Assembly: GCA_916720465.1 (NCBI GenBank)
Contig: CAKARF010000028.1
Location: forward strand, 1-10,802
Source: an uncultured Atopobium sp.
Lineage (GTDB): Bacteria > Actinomycetota > Coriobacteriia > Coriobacteriales > Atopobiaceae
Direction: 5' to 3'
DNA: 10,802 nucleotides
Program-made: the position numbers and the translations under genes
Shown here: piece by piece, positions 1 through 6,195 of the stretch
Layout of the letters: each line of letters begins with the position of its first letter
How positions within the stretch are numbered: the stretch's first letter is position 1
Notes under the pieces: model-generated
What the model saw: only the letters and a program-made list of their open reading frames with translations
What the model was told of the DNA's origin: nothing
Databases searched by the model: none

Positions 1-345
1 CTGAGCAGCGCCTCGGCCACCATGGTTGCCACCAAAGAAGGAATCAAAGATATCTCCAAAGCCACCAAAACCGCCGCCAAAGATATCTGACATATCCACA
101 TAGCCGCCGCCAAAACCAGATGGACCATTAGGATCACCATAACGGTCATAGTTGGCTCGCTTTTGCTCATCTGAAAGTACAGAATAAGCTTCGTTTACCT
201 CTTTAAACTTTTCTTCTGCATGAGGGTCATCAGAAACATCAGGGTGCAGCTTTCTTGCAAGCTTTAAAAAAGCTCGCTTGATAGTTTTTTGATCTGCATC
301 ACGAGCAACACCTAAGAGCTCGTAGAAGTCTTTCTTCTCTGCCAC
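1..345 (-). CDS. dnaJ: Chaperone protein DnaJ (Hsp40), N-terminal part, cut by window edge
   Basis: Class I J-protein that stimulates the ATPase of DnaK and delivers unfolded substrates to it in the cytoplasm. The 115 codons present read from a GTG (343-345) and open with a J domain (about residues 5-70) carrying the HPD motif at 34-36, which is essential for stimulating DnaK. The typical YDRYGD sequence follows, then a Gly/Phe-rich linker (about 80-115). The zinc-finger and C-terminal domains lie beyond the window. The GTG is chosen because a GGGGAGAG ribosome-binding site lies 9 nt upstream and the protein then begins exactly at the J domain. It starts 33 nt after the stop of another J-protein gene on the same strand, so the two are probably co-transcribed. 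Family assignment is secure. Whether the rest of the gene is intact cannot be seen. Confidence 0.93.
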   Translation of the reverse strand, partial: MAEKKDFYELLGVARDADQKTIKRAFLKLARKLHPDVSDDPHAEEKFKEVNEAYSVLSDEQKRANYDRYGDPNGPSGFGGGYVDMSDIFGGGFGGFGDIFDSFFGGNHGGRGAAQ

Positions 346-378
346 GCTTACTAACTCTCCCCTTGTAAAACCTAAAAC

Positions 379-1485
379 TTAAATTCCCATATAGCCAACA
401 TGGCCCAAACCGGCCGTACAAGCATACAAAGTCATAATAATAATTGAGTAGAAGGCACCATTGATGATTCCCGAAACAAATGCATTTGCAAAGCTTCTCC
501 ACCAGCCAGCGTTCATCTTGACGCCATCTGCAAGAACATTTCTCATGCCAAATATCAAAAGTGGAATCAACACAATGGCAAATAGTGGTGACCTCAAATT
601 AAGTGCCACAAATACTAAAAGCATTGAGGTAATACCCGTTATACGAGCTCCCGCGCGCTGACGGAACGTCAACTGCTCTGAAGGAACCTTAATATTTACG
701 ATAAAGTCGCCGGTTGCAGAACCATTTGTTCCTGCATTTCCCATTCCAGGAACTCTGATCTGATCGCCGTCATGCGAGTTAGCTGGTACATCAACCATAA
801 TTTCACTTGCAGATAAAACACGTCCCGAACCACCGCAAACATCACAGGGGTCCTGCACAACGTGTCCAGCGCCATCACACTCTGGACAATCAACTCTAAA
901 CTTTCCTACTCCAAAAATGGAAGAAAGATCAATATCAATATGACCCGTTCCATGGCAGGTAGGACAGGTGGTTGCCTCAGTCTTATGCTGAGATCCCTTA
1001 CCTGCGCAAGCATCACAGGTTACAAAACGCTGGTACGTTATGCCTTTCTTAACACCATTTTTAGCGTCAGTATCACTCAGTGTTAAGTCGTAGACAATAT
1101 CTGCACCTGTCTGAGGCTTATATGCACGAGAACGCTTTTGAGATCCAGTTGTCCAGTTATTAAAGTTAATATCGCCAAATGGGAATCCTCCCTCAAAAGG
1201 AGAACCTCCATACGCAGATCCACCTGGATAACCAGAGGGGCCATAACCACCACCGTAGAAAGAACCACTTCTCATTGCGTCATAACGACGGCGTTTCTCG
1301 GCATCTGATAGAACAGCGTATGCTTCAGAAACCTCTTTAAAACGCTCTTCAGCATCAGGTTCTTTGTTGACGTCTGGATGAAGCTTGCGAGCTTTAGTTT
1401 GAAAAGCTTTTCTAATTTCTTCAGCTGTCGCGGACTCAGAAACACCAAGGATGGCGTAGTAGTCCTTTTCGTTCATAGCAGCCAT
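379..1485 (-). CDS. Variant DnaJ with zinc domain and hydrophobic, probably membrane-spanning C-terminus
   Basis: A 368-residue J-protein. J domain at about 7-70 with HPD at 36-38; Gly/Phe-rich linker 73-104; zinc domain 157-221 with four CxxCxGxG repeats (starting C157, C174, C200, C214). A CTD-I-like beta segment follows, with the family's V-P-A-N-S-H-D-G-D turn at 233-241 and G-D-F-I-V at 259-263. After residue 278 the expected CTD-II and dimerisation region is absent. Instead there are hydrophobic stretches at about 282-297, 301-319 and 333-358, which look like two or three membrane helices. Basic residues R275, R277, R281, K323 and R330 flank them on the side expected to be cytoplasmic. 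The inferred role is a DnaK co-chaperone held at the membrane. The ATG at 1485 is preferred to an in-frame TTG at 1503 because GGAGAGA sits directly before it. The dnaJ gene follows after 33 nt. J-protein identity is certain; the membrane role is inference. Confidence 0.9.
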   Translation of the reverse strand: MAAMNEKDYYAILGVSESATAEEIRKAFQTKARKLHPDVNKEPDAEERFKEVSEAYAVLSDAEKRRRYDAMRSGSFYGGGYGPSGYPGGSAYGGSPFEGGFPFGDINFNNWTTGSQKRSRAYKPQTGADIVYDLTLSDTDAKNGVKKGITYQRFVTCDACAGKGSQHKTEATTCPTCHGTGHIDIDLSSIFGVGKFRVDCPECDGAGHVVQDPCDVCGGSGRVLSASEIMVDVPANSHDGDQIRVPGMGNAGTNGSATGDFIVNIKVPSEQLTFRQRAGARITGITSMLLVFVALNLRSPLFAIVLIPLLIFGMRNVLADGVKMNAGWWRSFANAFVSGIINGAFYSIIIMTLYACTAGLGHVGYMGI

Positions 1486-1489
1486 GAAA

Positions 1490-1496
1490 TCTCTCC
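1490..1496 (-). promoter_or_regulatory. Ribosome-binding site that fixes the start of the variant DnaJ
   Basis: On the minus strand GGAGAGA lies 4 nt before the ATG at 1485. This supports that ATG over the longer reading from the TTG at 1503, whose start lies upstream of this site. Confidence 0.75.
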
Positions 1497-1516
1497 GATT
1501 CAACTCATAACTAAAT

Positions 1517-1569
1517 CTGCATCATGAGAACGTTTGAAAGTGTACCCACTTGATTTGAAGTTGATGCAG
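1517..1569. repeat. Nested inverted repeat between hemW and the variant dnaJ
   Basis: An exact 8-bp inverted repeat, CTGCATCA (1517-1524) and TGATGCAG (1562-1569), flanks a smaller exact 5-bp one, AAGTG (1538-1542) and CACTT (1547-1551) with a 4-nt loop. It fills the centre of the 94-bp gap between hemW and the variant dnaJ. The arms are seen directly; the role is unknown. It could be an operator, an mRNA leader structure or an attenuator. It lacks a U-run, so it is not an ordinary terminator, and it matches neither the CIRCE nor the HAIR heat-shock operator. Confidence 0.5.
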
Positions 1570-1579
1570 CACAAACACA

Positions 1580-2830
1580 CTACAGACGTAAATCCCAAAG
1601 ACGTCCATAGAGCTCGTTTCCAAGCAGCCAGCCCTTCTCGGTAGGTCTATATGAAGTCTCAATCCTAGAATCTGTCGAATCAACGCGGTCCAACAATCCG
1701 TCTCGTACGCATGTATCAAGCACATCTTGTAGATGCGACGCGCCAAATATCTGCTTAGACTCATCCAAAAGTGCAGGCGAAATTGGCTCCATGAGGCGAG
1801 CATGCAGCATTAAATCTTCTGCTACAGACTCTCTTAGCGTCAAAAATTCAACATCAAACTCTGTCGAGAAGAGCGATGCACCTTCAACAATTTTTCTTGG
1901 CGAATCAAGGACCACCAGTCGCGCGCGAGCAGCGTCTTGTGGACGCGCAGGTAAAGAGGTGTTTCTCTGCGCAAGCATGTCGTACTCAGGTGCGGTGAGC
2001 ATGCTTGCAGCGCTGGTACCAAGACCAAGGTACGACTCCCCCGTCCAGTACATCTTATTGTGCTTGCAGCTCTTCTTGTTGCGAGCGTAACTTGCTACCT
2101 CGTAGCGAACAAATCCCGCTGCTTGAAGCATCTTTGAGGCAGCTTGCATTCGATCTGCCTGCACGTCGTAGGCGTTCCAAGGAATGTCTTTATCTTGGGT
2201 TTGTTTAGCCAACGCCGTGCCGTCTTCAATGGTAAGTGGATAGACACTCACGTGATCAACTCCAAGCGAGACAAACCTTGAAAGCGAATACTCCCAAGAG
2301 CTCTCTGTTTGCTCGGGAATAGCACACATGAGGTCAACAGACACGTCGAAGCCACGCTCTTTTGCGGCTAAAACCCTGTTATACGCTTGATCTGCCGAGT
2401 GAATTCTGCCAAGCCTCTTAAGCTCGTTATCGTTAAAACTTTGAACTCCCAAAGAAATTCTCGTTACTCCGCCTTTAGAGAGATTGGCGAGAAGATCATC
2501 AGATAGTGAGTCTGGATTTGCTTCCATGCTGAACTCACTAGGCTGCGTAAGAGACAAGACGTGCTGCGCTAAATTAGACGCATCTTGACCGAGCAAGCTG
2601 GGAGTTCCACCTCCCATATAGACCGTTTTAGTAGCTGCTAACAACCCAAGCTGAGCGGCTTCATCTAGCTGTTGTTTTAGAGCTTTTACGTAATCTTTCA
2701 TGCGATTACCATCTTGTCTTGTGGACCAAGAAGAAAAATCGCAATAGAAGCATTTTTGTGCACAAAACGGAATATGCAGGTAAAGTGCAGGAGTGGCCGT
2801 TTGGTTGTATTTAGACTGCCAGGAATCCAC
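1580..2830 (-). CDS. hemW: HemW, radical SAM heme chaperone (HemN-like)
   Basis: Radical SAM protein of 416 residues. The iron-sulfur cluster motif C23-x3-C27-x2-C30 is followed by D-F, as in HemW. True coproporphyrinogen dehydrogenase HemN has a further Cys there, so HemW is favoured. GGGTPS (73-78) is the SAM-binding glycine motif; MEANP (102-106) and GVQSFND (128-134) are family signatures; the HN-x2-YW block (257-262) precedes the HemN C-terminal domain. HemW proteins bind heme and pass it to respiratory proteins rather than make it. The usual His after this block (G-A-H) is Ala here (A275). The start is a GTG 9 nt after the dusB stop, in the dusB frame, with no good ribosome-binding site, which suggests translation coupled to dusB. 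The family is certain; HemW versus HemN is well supported by the cluster motif. Confidence 0.93.
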   Translation of the reverse strand: MDSWQSKYNQTATPALYLHIPFCAQKCFYCDFSSWSTRQDGNRMKDYVKALKQQLDEAAQLGLLAATKTVYMGGGTPSLLGQDASNLAQHVLSLTQPSEFSMEANPDSLSDDLLANLSKGGVTRISLGVQSFNDNELKRLGRIHSADQAYNRVLAAKERGFDVSVDLMCAIPEQTESSWEYSLSRFVSLGVDHVSVYPLTIEDGTALAKQTQDKDIPWNAYDVQADRMQAASKMLQAAGFVRYEVASYARNKKSCKHNKMYWTGESYLGLGTSAASMLTAPEYDMLAQRNTSLPARPQDAARARLVVLDSPRKIVEGASLFSTEFDVEFLTLRESVAEDLMLHARLMEPISPALLDESKQIFGASHLQDVLDTCVRDGLLDRVDSTDSRIETSYRPTEKGWLLGNELYGRLWDLRL

Positions 2831-2839
2831 AACAGATCA

Positions 2840-3931
2840 CTAGCTCATAGGTAGAGTGTGCTCAGGAGATTCTTGCTCACCCTCAAGTTGCTTGACAGTT
2901 GCTTTAATCTCTAGCGCAAGATCAATAAAGTCTTGAGCTGTAACGCACCTTACTGACTTTCCACGCCAATAGGCGGCGTTTGGAATGCCTCTGAAATACC
3001 AGGTAGAAAGGCTTCTAGCGCGAGCAATATGAATGTGGGCAGCGTCGAGCAACCTTACATGCATCATAAAAGATGCAAGCATTTGATCAAGCGTTGGGAC
3101 AAGCACAGGTTGACCCTCAACTAAAGCTTGAGTGTTCTTAAATATCCACGGATTTCCGTACGTTCCACGAGCAATCATTACAGCCGTCACGCCCGTCTCT
3201 GTAAGAGCATGAGCTGCCGCTTCAGCAGAAAGCATGTCACCGGATCCTATAACAGGAATAGAAACGGCGTCACAAACCCTATTAACGGTCTCCCACTCTG
3301 CCTGTCCTCGATACATCTGGGTAGCAAAACGGCCATGGATAGCAACGGCAGAAGCTCCAGCAGCCTCCATAGCGCGCGCAAACTCAGGTGCTACTTCCTC
3401 ATCCTGACGTCTACCACGCCTAATCTTGACAGTAACAGGTACGCTAACCTCAGATAGACAGGCTTTAACCAAATCTGCGGCAAGCTCTGGTGTGTCCAGA
3501 AGGGCTGAACCCTCCCCTTTTTTAACCACCTTAGGAACAGGACAGGCCATATTGATATCGATAAGGGCGAGCTTATCTCCTAAACGCTCGCTAATCTGAG
3601 CTGCTGCTTCTTTAAACTGATCTGGCTTTGAACCAAAGAGTTGAACAGCAATATCAGGCTCAGTTGAAAGAGGCTCTACAAGCTCCCAGGTTTTCTCGCC
3701 ACCGTAATGAATTCCTGCAACAGAAACCATTTCTGAATACGCAAGACCTGCTCCGCCCGCTCGAGCCATAGTGCGATACACACCATCGCTGACGCCAGCC
3801 ATAGGAGCCATAAGCACGGGATTTGCAGACAGGCGCTCCTTAAGTGAGACGCCTGACGCAAAAGGAATAATGCGAGAAGAAAGACCAGCTTCAGGGGCGC
3901 AGGTTGCAATAATAGTTTGAAGCGATTCCAC
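2840..3931 (-). CDS. dusB: tRNA-dihydrouridine synthase, DusB family
   Basis: FMN-dependent enzyme that reduces specific uridines in the tRNA D-loop to dihydrouridine using NAD(P)H. The 363 residues form a TIM barrel with family motifs in order: M-A-P-M-A-G-V-S-D (41-49, FMN site), catalytic Cys130 within N-M-A-C-P, V-K-I-R-R-G (168-173), I-H-G-R (198-201), G-S-G-D (229-232) and A-R-G-x3-G-N-P-W-I-F (254-264). The N-terminus is some 25 residues longer than in E. coli DusB. The GTG at 3931 is still favoured because AGAAGG, overlapping the end of lepA, lies about 6 nt before it. The gaps to lepA and hemW are both 9 nt, so the three genes are very likely one transcript. The Dus family is certain; the DusB subgroup is likely from neighbours and similarity. 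Confidence 0.93.
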   Translation of the reverse strand: MESLQTIIATCAPEAGLSSRIIPFASGVSLKERLSANPVLMAPMAGVSDGVYRTMARAGGAGLAYSEMVSVAGIHYGGEKTWELVEPLSTEPDIAVQLFGSKPDQFKEAAAQISERLGDKLALIDINMACPVPKVVKKGEGSALLDTPELAADLVKACLSEVSVPVTVKIRRGRRQDEEVAPEFARAMEAAGASAVAIHGRFATQMYRGQAEWETVNRVCDAVSIPVIGSGDMLSAEAAAHALTETGVTAVMIARGTYGNPWIFKNTQALVEGQPVLVPTLDQMLASFMMHVRLLDAAHIHIARARSLSTWYFRGIPNAAYWRGKSVRCVTAQDFIDLALEIKATVKQLEGEQESPEHTLPMS

Positions 3932-3940
3932 AGATACCTT

Positions 3941-5752
3941 CTACTCGTCGTCAACCTTGAGAACAGCCAAGAATGCCTCTTGAGGTACTTCGACTGAGCC
4001 AATCTGCTTCATGCGCTTCTTGCCCTCTTTTTGCTTTTCAAGCAGTTTGCGCTTTCTAGAAATGTCGCCGCCGTAGCACTTAGCTAAGACGTCCTTTCTA
4101 CGTGCGCGAACGGTAGAACGAGAAATGATTTTATTGCCAATTGCACCCTGAATAGGAACCTCAAAAAGCTGCTGTGGAATAATGCCTTTAAGCCTGTCAC
4201 AAAGGCCACGCGCAAGATCGTATGCTTTGTCCTTGTGAACAATAAACGAGAGCGCATCAACGACGTCTCCGGCAAGCAAGATGTCAAGCTTAACCAGGTC
4301 AGAAGTGCGATATGAATCAAACTCATAGTCAAGTGAGGCATAGCCTTTGGTTCTACTCTTAAGCTGATCAAAGAAGTCCAAGATAAGCTCGGCCAAAGGA
4401 ATACTAAAGATCATCTCAACGGACTTATCAGACAGATACACCATGTCCTCAGATATGCCGCGATGATTAACAACAAGCTGCATAACCGTACCAACAAACT
4501 CAGGAGGCACAATAATTTTTGCCTTGAGGTACGGCTCGTCAATGCGGTCAATCTTGGTGACCTCTGGAAGATCTTGAGGGCTGGTAATCTCAATCATAGT
4601 TCCATCGGTCTTATAGACGTGATAGTCAACAGAAGGACTGGTAGCAATCAAGTCCAGGTCAAACTCACGCTCAAGACGCTCTTTAACAACTTCCATGTGG
4701 AGAAGGCCCAAAAATCCTACTCTGAAACCAAATCCCAAAGCCACAGAAGTCTCTGGTGACCACGTGAGTGATGGATCGTTAACGTGCAGCTTATCAAGTG
4801 CATCACGGAGGTTCTCATACTGTTTGTTATCTACGGGGAAAAGACCGGTAAATACCATCGGTTTTGCCTCGCGGTAACCCGGCAGTGGCTCTGCGCATGG
4901 ATTTTGCTTATAGGTAAGCGTATCTCCAACACGAACAGCTTCAGGGTCTTTGAGGCCAGTTACTACATAGCCAACCTCACCAACAGAAAGCTGGTCAACA
5001 GCCATCTCAAGAGGCCTCTTAGCGCCAACTTCCTCAACAAGAAAAGGTGTAGAGCTCTGCATCATAAGCAGCTGATCGCCCGCTTTGATTGAGCCGTCAA
5101 AAACACGTACTGTAGCTACAACACCTCTGAACTGGTCAAAGTACGAGTCAAGAATAAGCGCCTTAAGAGGTGCCGCGGGGTCACCCTTTGGAGGAGAAAC
5201 CAAATACACTAAAGCCTCAAGAAGCTCATGGATACCCTCACCAGTCTTGCCAGAGACGCATACGGCATCATCAGCTGGGATTGCAAGAACATCCTCAATT
5301 TCTGCACGAACCTCTTCAGGACGAGCAGACGGAAGATCAATCTTGTTGATTGCAGGAACAATATCCAGGTTGGCGTTCATGGCAAGCATAGCGTTTGAGA
5401 CTGTTTGAGCCTCCACGCCTTGCGTTGCATCAACAACCAGCACCGCTCCTTCGCAGGCAGCTAAAGACCTTGAGACCTCGTAGGTAAAGTCAACGTGGCC
5501 TGGAGTGTCAATCAGGTTGAACTGATAGCGTTCTCCATCATCTGCGTCATACATGACGCGGACGGCATTTGATTTGATGGTAATTCCACGCTCACGTTCA
5601 ATGTCCATAGTGTCCAAGAGCTGTGACTCCATATCGCGTTCTTCAACGGTATGAGTAAGCTCCAAAATACGGTCACTGATGGTAGATTTACCGTGATCGA
5701 TGTGCGCAACAATAGAGAAGTTGCGAATATGTGAAGTATCCTGTGTATTCAT
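3941..5752 (-). CDS. lepA: Elongation factor 4 (LepA), ribosome-bound GTPase
   Basis: Translational GTPase of 603 residues, the normal family length. EF4 acts on ribosomes and has been linked to back-translocation, stress recovery and ribosome assembly. GTPase motifs: G1 A-H-I-D-H-G-K-S (16-23), G2 R-G-I-T-I (55-59), G3 D-T-P-G-H with H85 (82-86), G4 N-K-I-D (136-139) and G5 S-G-K (about 167). The EF-G-like domains and the basic LepA-specific C-terminal domain follow, with the conserved Y-G-G-D-I-S-R-K-R-K-L-L-E-K-Q-K segment near the end. The ATG fits the family N-terminus (I-R-N-F-S-I). No purine-rich ribosome-binding site precedes it: the 22 nt upstream are mostly pyrimidine and A/T. It is the first gene of the lepA-dusB-hemW group and is divergent from rpsT. 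Confidence 0.98.
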   Translation of the reverse strand: MNTQDTSHIRNFSIVAHIDHGKSTISDRILELTHTVEERDMESQLLDTMDIERERGITIKSNAVRVMYDADDGERYQFNLIDTPGHVDFTYEVSRSLAACEGAVLVVDATQGVEAQTVSNAMLAMNANLDIVPAINKIDLPSARPEEVRAEIEDVLAIPADDAVCVSGKTGEGIHELLEALVYLVSPPKGDPAAPLKALILDSYFDQFRGVVATVRVFDGSIKAGDQLLMMQSSTPFLVEEVGAKRPLEMAVDQLSVGEVGYVVTGLKDPEAVRVGDTLTYKQNPCAEPLPGYREAKPMVFTGLFPVDNKQYENLRDALDKLHVNDPSLTWSPETSVALGFGFRVGFLGLLHMEVVKERLEREFDLDLIATSPSVDYHVYKTDGTMIEITSPQDLPEVTKIDRIDEPYLKAKIIVPPEFVGTVMQLVVNHRGISEDMVYLSDKSVEMIFSIPLAELILDFFDQLKSRTKGYASLDYEFDSYRTSDLVKLDILLAGDVVDALSFIVHKDKAYDLARGLCDRLKGIIPQQLFEVPIQGAIGNKIISRSTVRARRKDVLAKCYGGDISRKRKLLEKQKEGKKRMKQIGSVEVPQEAFLAVLKVDDE

Positions 5753-5759
5753 AAGGAAA

Positions 5760-5765
5760 ATAATA
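5760..5765 (-). promoter_or_regulatory. Possible lepA -10 element next to the start codon
   Basis: TATTAT on the minus strand ends 7 nt before the lepA ATG, so transcription could start at or very near the start codon. There is no convincing -35 hexamer at 17 nt, so this is a weak call. It is listed because lepA has no ribosome-binding site, which would fit a leaderless mRNA. Confidence 0.3.
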
Positions 5766-5784
5766 GCGTAAAGTACCCCCTTCG

Positions 5785-5793
5785 TGCTATACT
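5785..5793 (+). promoter_or_regulatory. rpsT promoter, extended -10 (TGCTATACT)
   Basis: The sequence TGCTATACT is a good extended -10 (TG-n-TATACT). No clear -35 lies upstream, which extended -10 promoters tolerate. Transcription would begin near 5800 and give a leader of about 60 nt. In that leader GCCTC (5803-5807) can pair with GAGGC (5825-5829), and ACGTG (5810-5814) could pair across the start region (CACGT, 5858-5862). S20 genes are autoregulated in E. coli, so a structured leader is plausible but unproven here. Confidence 0.55.
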
Positions 5794-5860
5794 TCTAAAG
5801 CTGCCTCAAACGTGTCTCAGCGAAGAGGCCTCACATAGTAAACACCGAAAGGAACCGCAC

Positions 5861-6124
5861 GTGGCTAACATCAAGTCTCAGAAGAAGCGTATTCTCACCG
5901 CTGAGAAGGCACGCCAGCGCAACAAGGCTGTCCGTTCCGAGCTTAAGACTGCTATTAAGGCAGTTCGCACTGCTGTTGAGGCAGGCCAGCTTGAGGACGC
6001 ACAGGTTGCAGCTAACAAGGCATCCCGTCTTCTTGACAAGGCTGCTTCTAAGGGCATCGTACACAAGAACCAGGCTGCTCAGCGTAAGAGCGGCGTTCAG
6101 AAGCTTGTTAACACCCTTAAGTAG
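5861..6124 (+). CDS. rpsT: Small-subunit ribosomal protein S20
   Basis: An 87-residue, strongly basic, Ala/Lys-rich helical protein that binds 16S rRNA in the small subunit. The N-terminus M-A-N-I-K-S-Q-K-K-R and the core around R-N-K-A-V-R-S-E-L-K-T are typical of bS20, as is the end (H-K-N-Q-A-A-Q-R-K-S). The start is GTG with AAAGGA about 8 nt upstream. A non-ATG start is also found in E. coli rpsT, where it takes part in autoregulation. It is the only complete plus-strand gene in the window. It is monocistronic, bounded by its own promoter and a strong terminator, divergent from lepA and convergent with holA. Codon choice is more biased than in the neighbours (repeated AAG, GCT, CGT), as expected for a highly expressed gene. 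Confidence 0.98.
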   Translation: MANIKSQKKRILTAEKARQRNKAVRSELKTAIKAVRTAVEAGQLEDAQVAANKASRLLDKAASKGIVHKNQAAQRKSGVQKLVNTLK

Positions 6125-6147
6125 TTCTTATCTACTTTTAACTTTTT

Positions 6148-6175
6148 AAAACGGACTCCTTGGAGTCCGTTTTTT
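6148..6175 (+). terminator. Rho-independent terminator of rpsT, possibly bidirectional
   Basis: A perfect stem, AAAACGGACTCC (6148-6159) with GGAGTCCGTTTT (6162-6173), is followed by further Ts to 6175. It lies 23 nt after the rpsT stop. On the minus strand the same hairpin lies 22 nt after the holA stop and is followed by TTTT then A's, so it may also stop holA transcripts, less efficiently. Confidence 0.92.
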
Positions 6176-6195
6176 CTTACCTTAATTCTTTGAAT

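Noticed and set aside
379..660. Frameshift or decayed gene as the reason for the missing CTD-II in the variant DnaJ
   Set aside because: The hydrophobic tail continues in the same frame for about 90 residues to a normal stop, and no other frame in this stretch reads like a DnaJ C-terminus.
1486..1503. Longer start (TTG at 1503) for the variant DnaJ, adding six residues
   Set aside because: The ribosome-binding site GGAGAGA lies between the TTG and the ATG at 1485, and the family starts close to the J domain, so the ATG is the better start.
1486..1579. CIRCE or HAIR heat-shock operator before the J-protein genes
   Set aside because: Neither TTAGCACTC-N9-GAGTGCTAA nor CTTGAGT-N7-ACTCAAG is present, even allowing a few mismatches.
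1791..2208. Plus-strand open frames (99 and 67 codons) inside hemW
   Set aside because: Antisense shadows of hemW: no ribosome-binding site and no recognisable domain.
4463..5408. Several plus-strand open frames of 60-107 codons opposite lepA
   Set aside because: They overlap a fully conserved gene on the other strand, lack ribosome-binding sites and read as low-complexity shadow protein.
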